A program made the position numbers and the translations under genes. A stretch of DNA of 32,328 bases from Chitinophagaceae bacterium (GTDB lineage Bacteria; Bacteroidota; Bacteroidia; Chitinophagales; Chitinophagaceae), in NCBI GenBank assembly GCA_020847395.1, contig JADLCD010000070.1, positions 1 to 32,328 of the forward strand, given 5' to 3'. Below, one piece after another: positions 16,619 through 24,902 of this stretch. Position 1 is the stretch's first letter. Each line of letters starts with the position of its first letter. The notes under the pieces were generated by a model. That model saw nothing but the letters and a program-made list of their open reading frames with translations, made no database searches and had not been told where the DNA came from.

Positions 16619-17536
16619 ATGCAAACAGAAAAAATCAATGCGGTTTTAAAAGCATTACAAAAAGATAGAATGGATACTTTAACCAGGCAATCATTAGTTA
16701 ATGCTTTTAAGGATGATGGTATTTTTGATTTGGAAACGGTAGCTGAACATATGATGAAACGAATTAAAAAAGATGCGGAGGTCCAGCGGACAATACTGCG
16801 GGCAGTCGATTTTTCTTTATTAGGCCAAATTACATCGAAAGATATTGCGAAAAATATAGCGCATAAAGTTCCTGAAATTCCTTTTTTATTAAACGCAGTA
16901 GAATACGATCCAAAAGATATAATTCGCTTTAATAGTAATGCGTTATTATTCATTCCAATTAAACGAAGGGATGGAAGCGAATGGCTACAGGTTTTCCATG
17001 AGGATATTAAACCGTCACTTGCGAGTTATCTGCAGCTTCGATATATTGATTCATTAATTAACCAATTGGATTTTCCCGGTTTTCCTCCGCAGACTCCGCC
17101 TGGCACGCCGCCTGGAACAAGTACGCCTGGTATCCCCACAATTGTTGGTTGTGGTGGGACAACCGGAGTTGCCTGTGGTGCGCCACCAGCGCAGCCGCCA
17201 AAAAATACACCACCACCAACTCATGTAGAGCCGCAACCGCCGATAACATATAGCCAAGTACAGATGTTTGAAGATGCGGATTATTCCGGCGACTGGTTTT
17301 GGTTAGACGCGCATTATATGTGGACGGATTTAACAGAGGTGAGTCGTGGCGGATGGTTTGGTGGAGACTGGAATGATGAAATTTCCTCACTCAGTTCAAC
17401 CTATGCAACTTGTGTTTATTGCGAACATACGAACTTACAGGGATCGACACTTTTTCTTGGACCAAACAGTCCAACGCCGCACCTTTCAAAATTTGGTTGG
17501 AATGATCGGATATCTTCGGTTGTTAATTATGGTTAG
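16619..17536 (+). CDS. Beta/gamma-crystallin-domain protein with proline-rich linker
   Basis: This 305-residue protein has three parts. Residues ~1-155 are helical then mixed and unrecognised. Residues ~158-210 are a Pro/Thr/Gly-rich linker (PPQTPPGTPPGTSTPG). Residues ~214-305 hold two crystallin Greek-key motifs: VQMFEDADYSGDWFWL with Ca-binding NDEISS at 252-257, and CVYCEHTNLQGSTLFL with NDRISS at 295-300. Both fit the N/D-N/D-x-x-S/T-S calcium clamp. Microbial domains of this type bind calcium and appear in secreted or stress-related proteins, sometimes in toxins and inhibitors. There is no signal peptide. It lies 58 bp after the TcA-like gene and is probably co-transcribed; a calcium-stabilised accessory or binding role is inferred. 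Confidence 0.8.
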   Translation: MQTEKINAVLKALQKDRMDTLTRQSLVNAFKDDGIFDLETVAEHMMKRIKKDAEVQRTILRAVDFSLLGQITSKDIAKNIAHKVPEIPFLLNAVEYDPKDIIRFNSNALLFIPIKRRDGSEWLQVFHEDIKPSLASYLQLRYIDSLINQLDFPGFPPQTPPGTPPGTSTPGIPTIVGCGGTTGVACGAPPAQPPKNTPPPTHVEPQPPITYSQVQMFEDADYSGDWFWLDAHYMWTDLTEVSRGGWFGGDWNDEISSLSSTYATCVYCEHTNLQGSTLFLGPNSPTPHLSKFGWNDRISSVVNYG

Positions 17537-17813
17537 ATTATCTTTTGGCTTTTCATGAGATTTGATCTCAGATAGGCAAAGCCCCTAAAGAAACAACATA
17601 CTTTTAGTATTAAATCCCGGTTTATGATTTCGATAAACAGAAATGTATTAAGTAAAAATTTCTAACAGTGTATATAAAAACATGATGAAAATATAAAAAG
17701 TAAAATAATAAATTTTTTCTTCGGTAAATATTTTAAAAGAAGACTATTGCCACTTAGTATTAATTTAAAAAGCATTCATTAAATAGTATTAAAATAACTT
17801 TAAAAACATTTTT

Positions 17814-18647
17814 ATGAAAGTAGTTGGATCAACAGGGGATACCGGCGTTCCGGGCGTTTTTGGCCAAAGCCGGGACGGAGACGGTGTATCCGGCCTTACC
17901 TTTTCAGATAACAGGTGTGGTGTTTCTGGGGTGGCAGATATGGAAAACGGCAAAGGCGTATTTGGCCAAAGTTCTTTTGGTACAGGCGTATTTGGTAAAT
18001 CCACATCCGGGCGTGGCGTACAGGGCTGGAGCGATACTAATTATGGCGTAACTGGAGATAGCCACAGTTTTCCTGGTGTGCGGGGTACATCCTCTTTAGG
18101 ACGCGGAGTAGAAGGCTGGAGCGACAGTGGTGCAGGAGTTTTTGCTATCAGTCAGCATGATATAGGTGTGCAAGCCAAAGGTGGCAGGCTCGCAGGCTTT
18201 TTTGAGGGACATGTTGAAATAACCGGAGAAATCCGGATGACAAATGCTGATTTTGCAGAAGATTTCGATGTAATGGAAGACTGTCAGCCAGGCGAAGTGG
18301 TTATTTTAACAGACAAAGGAATTTTGGAATTAAGCAGAAAAGAATACGATAAAAAAGCAATAGGAATTATATCCGGTGCCGGAAATTACAAACCAGGAAT
18401 TATACTTGACAAGCAAAACAAATCAGAGAATCGCAAGCCGGTTGCAATGATAGGAAAAGTATGCTGTAAAGTTGATGCAGATTCTTCTCCAATTGAAATA
18501 GGTGATTTGCTGACCACGTCAAATGTTCCGGGACATGCAATGAAAGCGCTGGATCCATTTAAAGCGTTTGGTTCAGTTATAGGGAAGGCACTGGGGTCGT
18601 TAAAAAGTGGGAAAGGTCTAATGCCTGTCCTGGTATTTTTACAATAA
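17814..18647 (+). CDS. GVxG-repeat fibre-like protein with DFAE C-terminal domain
   Basis: Residues ~1-125 of this 277-residue protein are Gly-rich repeats of the form GVFGQS, GVSG, GVQGWS and GVRGTS, spaced about 11-23 residues apart, as in beta-helical fibres and tail-spike-like proteins. Residues ~140-277 contain NADFAEDFD followed by CQPGEVVILTDKG, AIGIIS, VAMIGKVCCKVD and IEIGDLLTTSNVPGHAMKA. This matches the D(Y/F)AE domain at the C-terminus of many phage-tail and surface fibres, related to the peptidase G2/intramolecular chaperone type. Trimer formation and target recognition are plausible but inferred. No signal peptide. The 277-bp gap before it is A/T-rich with nothing recognisable. 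Confidence 0.72.
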   Translation: MKVVGSTGDTGVPGVFGQSRDGDGVSGLTFSDNRCGVSGVADMENGKGVFGQSSFGTGVFGKSTSGRGVQGWSDTNYGVTGDSHSFPGVRGTSSLGRGVEGWSDSGAGVFAISQHDIGVQAKGGRLAGFFEGHVEITGEIRMTNADFAEDFDVMEDCQPGEVVILTDKGILELSRKEYDKKAIGIISGAGNYKPGIILDKQNKSENRKPVAMIGKVCCKVDADSSPIEIGDLLTTSNVPGHAMKALDPFKAFGSVIGKALGSLKSGKGLMPVLVFLQ

Positions 18648-18776
18648 CAGAAGTTAAAAATGGGAAACGTACAATTGCCAACGCTATTATATAATGGTGG
18701 TGTTACGAAAAACTCTTTTTATGCACAGCACCCATATTAATGTCACAAGTATAACTTTAAAAAATTCATACTTCAA

Positions 18777-21257
18777 ATGTCTACCATCCACCCATATTAT
18801 CGGTACATTAAGCCAGATACAACCAGCTATGATCCTTTAAAGATTGATAGTGATTCAAGTCATGTAGATTTAAAAAGTATTCACCTGCCTTCTTATGGAC
18901 CGCTAAATATAGTGGCTGAAGCTATACGTTTATTTGATGCACGGGCCGCAGCAACGGTAAGTACCGCTACGGGATTAGCTTTTGACGCACCGGGAAGTGG
19001 TCTCCTTCAACAGGATAATTTCAATGGAGATGCGCCTACGTTTAACATTCCTACTACTAAATGTTTAGCTTTACTGGCATATCATGATTTTTTCCCTAAT
19101 GGAAACTTAACAGGTGAATCTTCATTGGTTGAGCAGGCGATTCTGGCCTCAAGCCCAGGTTGGTGTGGGACAAATGGAGATTATGATTTGTCACAAATGC
19201 ATCTCTTACCTATTGCTTATCGTTACTATGACAAACTTTCACCAGTAGCGCGAGAATACCTAATTCAAAATTTGCTGGCGCAGGGAAAAATTCACCGTCA
19301 GGGTGAGGACAACATTGTTACCAGTGGTGGCGCGCCAATTGACTGGAGCAGGCACGGACAAATTTTTGGTTATAGGATCGGCGAAACAGAAAATCATATT
19401 TTGATGATGCACACCGTGCGCTACCTCACCAATCAACTGTTGTATCAAAGAGCAGATCATGCCAAAGATCATGATAGCCGGGATCATGACAAAAATCATG
19501 ATAACCGCAGAAATGGTTTTAATGGCGCGCCGACCTGTATGAATTTATTGCTCTATTTGTTGCGCAATATTTTAACAGATGACTTCTCGGAATATAATGC
19601 TAAAAGCTATCAACAAGAAACTAGGCATGCACTCCTCAATTTATGCAGCTACGCATACGACCATGAAGTACGCTTAGCGGCACAAATGGCTTTGGATTAT
19701 GTTTCAGCCCATATTGCCGTTTCAAGTAATGATCTACGACGGATGGTCCCATTTCGTAGAAGGAATGAAGGTAAGAACGTTAAACGGACGTGGGCTGATC
19801 CGGATTTTATGAATGTCGGGCTGGTAGAATGGCAGCAGGGTGCTGATCCCCTATTGAGAAATTTTGCGATCCAGGCAGGGAATACAAGGGTCTTTGAATT
19901 TAAACAATTCAGTTATTATATTGGTGATGATGGTAATCCCCATACAGACCGTCCATGGGACTGGGCTATTGCTGATGGTGGTGGCGATATGCTGCTTGAT
20001 GCTTTAGGAGACTATCGTCTTCCAGAATGTATTCACGATTTATTCGTAACTGATTTGCATCGTCGTTTTTTCCAAAGACTGCATCGCTATTCACTTTATG
20101 AAGAAGATGTGACAGGGCGTAATTGTAACAATATGGAGATATATGCTGGATCACCAAGTTATTTGATTACAGCAGGCGGTGAACCAGCTACCTGGGCAAT
20201 TGACCCAACTTTTTTGGGTATAGCTATTGGTGACCAGGATCAACAATTAGGCGTAGCCATGCCGACCTCATTCATGCCGACCGGATTCCATGCCGGTCCC
20301 CATAGAAAAGAAACAGATCCTGCAGATACGAACCTGTTGTGCGAGGGATCCAATTCATTAAATACTGCCGCAGAATTAATCCAGTTTGGAAGTTTTTCTG
20401 ATGAGCCCGGCAAAGTAGCAAATTACGGTGTGGCACCTGATTTTGCATGCGGGCACAAACTTCATTGGCCTGAATGGACCAATTTTGCTGTTACTGTTTG
20501 GCGAGGCAAGTTTCTGTTTATAAATAAAGGAAGTGCGGGTAATGGACCTGGATTCTATCTTGCCTTTCTAAGAGATGAAGACTTAACACTAATGGAAGCT
20601 TTTGATACTTGGCTGTATCCAAATGTTAGTTTCGATCAATTTATCAACTCGGTTTGGGAAAAAAACAAGCCTCTGATGGATCGAGGCATTCATAGCAATG
20701 TTGAAGATGTATATATTACTCACAACGGAAATCAATTACGTTTTCTGATATGGAATAATGGCGAAAGGGCCGACATTGAATCAGGTGCAATGATATTAAA
20801 TATTGAATATGGTGCTACTGATCCGTTTGGTGCTTCAGGTGATGCAGGCAATATTACGAATAAGTTCCTCAATGGCACAGTTATGAACAGTCCAAATGAA
20901 GGCGTTGTAGAAATTACAAATTATTTCCTGGAAACAAAACTTACGCTGGACATGAATGATCAGGCACATCCTAAACGCATTTTAGAAACAGGTATAATTG
21001 GAACTCCTGGTTACAAAATAGAAGTTGAAGCCTCTGGTTCCAATAATGAAGTATATGTAGATTTTGAATGGAGAGGGGAAACTGAGGGAGATTTTTTTCA
21101 TCCTTTTAATACTATTGCCGCAGCGGCTGCGGCAGTTGCTGACGGAGGAGTGATTAAGATAATACCTGGATATACAAACGAAAGAATTTTTTTACCAGGT
21201 AATAAGCGGATAAAATTAGTAGCTACAATCGGGGAAGTTAAACTTGGTGTTCGCTAA
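18777..21257 (+). CDS. Large island protein with C-terminal pectin-lyase-like segment, function unknown
   Basis: I cannot assign a family to most of this 826-residue protein. Residues ~100-420 are helix-rich with conserved-looking aromatic/charged motifs (MHLLPIAYRYYDKLSP, then GYRIGETENHILMMHTVRYL), suggesting an alpha/alpha-toroid such as in polysaccharide lyases; this is a guess from pattern. Residues ~229-243 are a low-complexity His/Asp stretch (AKDHDSRDHDKNHD). Residues ~560-760 are beta-rich. The C-terminus (about 775-826) reads DFFHPFNTIAAAAAAV then IKIIPGYTNERI, the standard first turns of a right-handed parallel beta helix (pectin-lyase/DUF1565 type), but the protein ends after one or two turns. 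No signal peptide. Last gene of the six-gene island, 129 bp after the fibre-like gene. Confidence 0.65.
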   Translation: MSTIHPYYRYIKPDTTSYDPLKIDSDSSHVDLKSIHLPSYGPLNIVAEAIRLFDARAAATVSTATGLAFDAPGSGLLQQDNFNGDAPTFNIPTTKCLALLAYHDFFPNGNLTGESSLVEQAILASSPGWCGTNGDYDLSQMHLLPIAYRYYDKLSPVAREYLIQNLLAQGKIHRQGEDNIVTSGGAPIDWSRHGQIFGYRIGETENHILMMHTVRYLTNQLLYQRADHAKDHDSRDHDKNHDNRRNGFNGAPTCMNLLLYLLRNILTDDFSEYNAKSYQQETRHALLNLCSYAYDHEVRLAAQMALDYVSAHIAVSSNDLRRMVPFRRRNEGKNVKRTWADPDFMNVGLVEWQQGADPLLRNFAIQAGNTRVFEFKQFSYYIGDDGNPHTDRPWDWAIADGGGDMLLDALGDYRLPECIHDLFVTDLHRRFFQRLHRYSLYEEDVTGRNCNNMEIYAGSPSYLITAGGEPATWAIDPTFLGIAIGDQDQQLGVAMPTSFMPTGFHAGPHRKETDPADTNLLCEGSNSLNTAAELIQFGSFSDEPGKVANYGVAPDFACGHKLHWPEWTNFAVTVWRGKFLFINKGSAGNGPGFYLAFLRDEDLTLMEAFDTWLYPNVSFDQFINSVWEKNKPLMDRGIHSNVEDVYITHNGNQLRFLIWNNGERADIESGAMILNIEYGATDPFGASGDAGNITNKFLNGTVMNSPNEGVVEITNYFLETKLTLDMNDQAHPKRILETGIIGTPGYKIEVEASGSNNEVYVDFEWRGETEGDFFHPFNTIAAAAAAVADGGVIKIIPGYTNERIFLPGNKRIKLVATIGEVKLGVR

Positions 21258-21398
21258 TTATTTAATGTTAGTTTTTCACCACACAAGCGTTTCGCCTGGA
21301 AGGGGGAAAATGGATAAGGGCAAAGTATGACATTAAATAAAACTGCTGCAAAATGGAGAAATATGGAACAGATACAGGTATTCTACAATAAAACCATC

Positions 21399-22811
21399 AT
21401 GAAAAAAATAATTCTTCTTCTCCTGTTCCCGGTTTTACTAAATGCTCAAAAAAATTACCCTGCCTTATTAGATGAATATATGAAGGCAGCAGTAAATGTA
21501 AACCAGTTCAGCGGTTCGGTATTAATTGCAAATCACGACAGCATTATTTATCAAAAAACATTTGGCACCATCGATTATGCAGGTACAAAAGCCTTAGACA
21601 ATAATTCTACATTTCAACTCGGCATCATTACAGAGGAATTTACCGCATCAGCCATATTACTGCTGAAGGATAATCACAAGCTAAAATTGACCGATACTAT
21701 CACAAAATTCTTTCCTGAACTGCCCTATAACAATGTAACCATACAGCATTTGCTTACACATTCGTCAGGGTTGCCGGATTATTATGACGAGGTAATGAAA
21801 GGGAAATGGGGCACAGAAAAATATGCCACAAATAAAGATATTGTAAAAGCGCTTGCTGAGGCAAAAGTAGCATTGGCATGGAAACCCGGAACACAGTATA
21901 ATGAATTTTATTACTACACAGACTATGCTTTGCTGGCAGCTATTATTGAAAAAGTATCAGGGCTAAGTTATGCAGACTTCATGCAGGTAAACATTTTTAC
22001 ACCGTTGCATATGTTGCGCACCAGCGTAAAAGAGGGATTCGATAAACCCGAAAGCAAAGATGCGAATACAACAGAAAGCATATATTTCGACGAAGCAAAA
22101 CAACAATTTTTTCCTGCAGCCAACTTTTCTGCTTTCGGTTCTGAATATGATCATGTTGCTAAAAACATAGTAGGCAGCAAAGGTGTAAGTAGTACGGCGC
22201 AAGACCTTTTTTTGTGGAACAAAGCATTGCAACATCATACACTGATTTCACTGGCGTCGCAACAGGAAATGTTTACACCCGGGATTTTAAAAGATTCCAT
22301 TTCTACAATATTTATGGGTTATGGTGTGTTGGTTGGAACAAACGATTGCGGCAGTTATGTGGCACAAATAGATGCAGGCAATAATGAAACTCTTGGATAT
22401 ATAACCACGCTTATTCATTACCTGGAGGATGACCTTACTATTATTTTGTTAGCCAACAAGGCAAAAAGTTCTTCCAGTATTGCCGGCACTTTGTCTTATA
22501 TTTTATTCGATAAAGAAATAGTACCGCCATATATACATAAAGCTGTAACTATTGATACCAGCATACTTGAAAAATACGTTGGTGAGTACACGCAATACCA
22601 TAAAAGACTATATAAAAAAGAAGGAACGTTATGGATGACTATCAGGGGTGAGCCTGATTTAAAATTATTACCTGAGTCAAATACTAAATTCTTTTCTTCA
22701 GACAAAGAATATGATTGGCAGGTTGAATTTAACACAGATAATAATGGCAACATTATTAAAACATATTTCATTTACAGCGGATTAAAGCAGGAAGTAAAGA
22801 AAATAAAGTAG
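21399..22811 (+). CDS. Beta-lactamase/PBP-like serine hydrolase homologue lacking catalytic residues
   Basis: Starting at 21399 gives 470 residues with a clean signal peptide (MKKIILLLLFPVLLNAQ). The upstream ATG at 21327 would put 24 polar residues before it, so I prefer 21399. The fold is the class C beta-lactamase/D-alanyl-D-alanine peptidase family: FSGSVLIANHDSIIYQKTFG, LLTHSSGLPDYY and AAIIEKVSGLSY are all typical. The catalytic SxxK motif, usually GSITKQFTA, reads GIITEEFTA: Ser is Ile76 and Lys is Glu79. YxN reads YYY at 171-173, so Asn is lost; the late HxG-type motif appears as IDAG. It is therefore probably a non-catalytic, periplasmic binding homologue. The methyltransferase gene starts 4 bp downstream, so the two are an operon. 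Confidence 0.88.
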   Translation: MKKIILLLLFPVLLNAQKNYPALLDEYMKAAVNVNQFSGSVLIANHDSIIYQKTFGTIDYAGTKALDNNSTFQLGIITEEFTASAILLLKDNHKLKLTDTITKFFPELPYNNVTIQHLLTHSSGLPDYYDEVMKGKWGTEKYATNKDIVKALAEAKVALAWKPGTQYNEFYYYTDYALLAAIIEKVSGLSYADFMQVNIFTPLHMLRTSVKEGFDKPESKDANTTESIYFDEAKQQFFPAANFSAFGSEYDHVAKNIVGSKGVSSTAQDLFLWNKALQHHTLISLASQQEMFTPGILKDSISTIFMGYGVLVGTNDCGSYVAQIDAGNNETLGYITTLIHYLEDDLTIILLANKAKSSSSIAGTLSYILFDKEIVPPYIHKAVTIDTSILEKYVGEYTQYHKRLYKKEGTLWMTIRGEPDLKLLPESNTKFFSSDKEYDWQVEFNTDNNGNIIKTYFIYSGLKQEVKKIK

Positions 22812-22815
22812 CCTT

Positions 22816-23571
22816 ATGAACAACAACATTCCCGACAACTGGTACGAAACTTTTTTTGAAGGTATTAATTGTGAAATGTGGGAGAAAGCAGACACGTCTG
22901 AATGGACAAGTACAGAAGTTGCTTTTATTAATGATGTTTTGCATTTGCCGGCCGATTCAAAAATACTGGATATGCCCTGTGGCACAGGCAGGCATTCTGT
23001 AATGCTTGCCAGGCAGGGTTTCCAGGTTACAGCAGTTGATATTTCAGCAGAATTTATAAATAATTTGAGAAAGACAGTAGAAGCAGAGCATCTTACTATT
23101 TGTGTGGCTCAGGCTGATATTTTATTGGTACAGTTGAATGAAATGTTTGATGGCGCTTTTTGCTTTGGCAACAGCTTTGGTTATTTCACCTATGATAATA
23201 TGCAAAAATTTATACAAAAAGTTGCCGGCGCATTAAAACCCGGGGCAAAATGGATCATCCATTCCGGTTTAATAGCAGAAAGTTTTTTGGCAAAGTTTTC
23301 TAAAGAAGAAATCTATGAGCTGCCTGGTTTAACAATGCAGGTGAATAATGAATATGATGAATGGAATAGTTGCCTGCTCACCACATTAACGTATACAAAA
23401 AATGGCAAAGAAGAAGTGCACAGCTTTAAACACCATGTATACAGCATTGCTGAAGTGATACGCTGGCTTAAAAGAGCTGGTTTAAAAACAACTGCTTTAT
23501 ATAACTCCACCAATAAGGAAGTATACAAGCTTGATGATATGAAGGTTTATCTTGTTGCCGAAAAAATGTAA
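22816..23571 (+). CDS. Class I SAM-dependent methyltransferase
   Basis: This 251-residue cytoplasmic enzyme has the Rossmann-fold methyltransferase signature. Motif I is KILDMPCGTGRHS (from about residue 49), followed by the acidic end of strand 2 in VTAVDISAEF, an Asp in AQADILL, and motif IV-like DGAFCFGNSFGYF. ALKPGAKWIIHSG is the usual post-catalytic strand. The family transfers methyl groups from S-adenosylmethionine; the acceptor cannot be read from sequence, and small-molecule acceptors are most common for this shape. It lies 4 bp after the inactive serine-hydrolase homologue. Confidence 0.9.
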   Translation: MNNNIPDNWYETFFEGINCEMWEKADTSEWTSTEVAFINDVLHLPADSKILDMPCGTGRHSVMLARQGFQVTAVDISAEFINNLRKTVEAEHLTICVAQADILLVQLNEMFDGAFCFGNSFGYFTYDNMQKFIQKVAGALKPGAKWIIHSGLIAESFLAKFSKEEIYELPGLTMQVNNEYDEWNSCLLTTLTYTKNGKEEVHSFKHHVYSIAEVIRWLKRAGLKTTALYNSTNKEVYKLDDMKVYLVAEKM

Positions 23572-24176
23572 ATACAATAAACATATTTTTAATGTTACGC
23601 ATTTAGTGCAGATAACATAACCCGATCACCTGTTGGGGCAATTGCATCCCGCAGCAACACAACCTATTTTTACAGCAGCTAAAACAACTTCACATGAACT
23701 CAGCTAAACTCTCGAAACAGCAGGTATAGCTGCCGCCGTGGTGGTATCAACAGCAAACAAACGAAGCATAGCCGGATCCTCACGCATCAAAAGCTTCCTG
23801 AGTTCGTGAGCCGTGTATTTGAGAAAAGAACCTTGTGCTGTTTCTTTCCCATTCATGGCATTTATCCGCCATATTACATGAATGTGATTTGGCATAATCA
23901 CAAATGCGAATACGTCAATCTTACCGGTACCACGGCGGATAAATTTGCTATAAAACTCATATTAATCCTCGCAGATAAATATATACCCACACTCAACAGC
24001 ACTCCCGGAATAACCACGGGAAAAATAATTAATCATCAATAGCTGTTTCCGCCATTAACCTGAATTTCCAGCCTGTTTCGTCTTGCCTTTTTCAAAGGTT
24101 GTTCTGCCTGTTGTTTTCAAAACAAAAGCCGTATTTTAGCATCAACACACTTCATTCTCTTTAAGCAATACGTTCA
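23572..24176. other. Gene-poor gap with RAYT remnant
   Basis: The only recognisable content in these 605 bases is the decayed REP-associated transposase at 23704-23961. The remainder, including 24040-24176 in front of the next gene, shows nothing I can name. Confidence 0.7.
23704..23961 (-). pseudogene. Truncated REP-associated tyrosine transposase (RAYT, IS200-like Y1 family)
   Basis: The minus strand reads KIDVFAFVIMPNHIHVIWRI, with the HxH metal-binding motif of Y1 transposases in the usual MPNHIH setting. It continues NGKETAQGSFLKYTAHELRK and then runs into unrelated sequence with a stop at 23704. Upstream, the frame breaks at a stop at 23962-23964. A full-length RAYT has about 150-200 residues and a catalytic Tyr further on; both ends are missing, so it is a dead fragment. 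RAYTs mobilise REP hairpins, and REP-like hairpins lie at 24744-24828 and 30340-30395. Confidence 0.82.
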
Positions 24177-24737
24177 ATGAATATTATTTTTACCGGCACG
24201 TATATTACCTGGCTCTTGTCTGAAATATTACTCAACAGGTTCCTCCGATCTAAGTCTACAGACAAAAAAAACGCGGATAAAAACTCGCTTTCTATTATAT
24301 GGATTACAATTATTGTAAGCATCACCATAGCTACTTATATTTCCAGCACTTATCCATTACCCATATTTTCTCAACCTTTTTACGAGTATATAGGCATTGC
24401 CATAATAATTGTGGGTATAGTATTGAGATTTGCCGCTATTATTTCTCTTGGAAAATTTTTTACAGTTGATGTTACTATCAGGCAGGGACATATATTAAAA
24501 AAAGACGGGCTGTATAAATACCTGCGGCATCCTTCTTACTTCGCCTCTCTACTTTCCTTTATTGGTTTTGGCATTTCCTTAAACAACTGGCTATCTTTCA
24601 TCATCATCACTGTTGCCATCATTATAGTGTTCAGCATACGGGTGAAGGTGGAAGAAAAAGTACTGATAGAACAATTTGGAGAAGAATATCTTAACTATAA
24701 AAAAGCAACCTGGGGTTTTATTCCTTTTGTTCATTAA
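24177..24737 (+). CDS. Isoprenylcysteine carboxyl methyltransferase (ICMT)-family membrane protein
   Basis: This 186-residue integral membrane protein has about four to five hydrophobic helices (residues ~1-17, 38-57, 71-95, 125-155). The C-terminal half carries the ICMT/phospholipid methyltransferase signature: GHILKKDGLYKYLRHPSYFA binds the SAM cofactor region, and KVEEKVLIEQFGEEYLNYKK is the conserved Glu/Arg-rich tail. Bacterial members methylate unknown small or lipid substrates at the inner membrane; prenylated proteins are not expected in bacteria. It stands alone between REP/RAYT debris and a convergent heme-protein gene. Confidence 0.88.
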   Translation: MNIIFTGTYITWLLSEILLNRFLRSKSTDKKNADKNSLSIIWITIIVSITIATYISSTYPLPIFSQPFYEYIGIAIIIVGIVLRFAAIISLGKFFTVDVTIRQGHILKKDGLYKYLRHPSYFASLLSFIGFGISLNNWLSFIIITVAIIIVFSIRVKVEEKVLIEQFGEEYLNYKKATWGFIPFVH

Positions 24738-24743
24738 CACCGC

Positions 24744-24828
24744 TGCCCCGTGGTTCGTGTCTCACGAACTACAAAACCGTCGCCATTTTGCCGCCGTGGT
24801 TCGTGTCTCATGAACCACAAAACCGTCA
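24744..24828 (+). repeat. Tandem pair of REP-like hairpins
   Basis: Two ~40-bp units (24744-24782 and 24789-24828) share CCGTGGTTCGTGTCTCA and ACAAAACCGTC. In each, GTGGTTCGTG pairs with the segment after a TCT loop (CACGAACTAC in unit 1, CATGAACCAC in unit 2), a 10-bp stem with one imperfect pair. They lie directly before a RAYT fragment and resemble hairpins near 30.35 kb. This fits REP/BIME elements mobilised by a RAYT, which is inference from proximity. Confidence 0.7.
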
Positions 24829-24830
24829 TA

Positions 24831-24875
24831 GGTCGTGAGCAGTATTTAAGAAAAGAACCTTGTGCTGTTTCTTTT
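24831..24875 (-). pseudogene. Second, very short RAYT fragment
   Basis: The minus strand reads CTKETAQGSFLKYC, the same peptide as in the remnant at 23704-23961 (GKETAQGSFLKYT). The DNA shares 26 identical bases with 23822-23847. Only about 15 codons survive, joined directly to the REP-like pair. Confidence 0.7.
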
Positions 24876-24902
24876 GTGCAATTATATATACCTGCATTTA
24901 TC

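Noticed and set aside
6834-21257. Prophage or contractile injection system
   Set aside because: No sheath, tube, baseplate, capsid, portal, terminase or AAA+ gene is present; the fibre-like protein alone does not support it.
21327-21398. Upstream ATG as start of the serine-hydrolase homologue
   Set aside because: It would place 24 polar residues before a textbook signal peptide; the ATG at 21399 is the better start.
23806-24042. Plus-strand open frame of 78 codons
   Set aside because: It is antisense to the RAYT remnant, whose MPNHIH motif on the minus strand explains the sequence.
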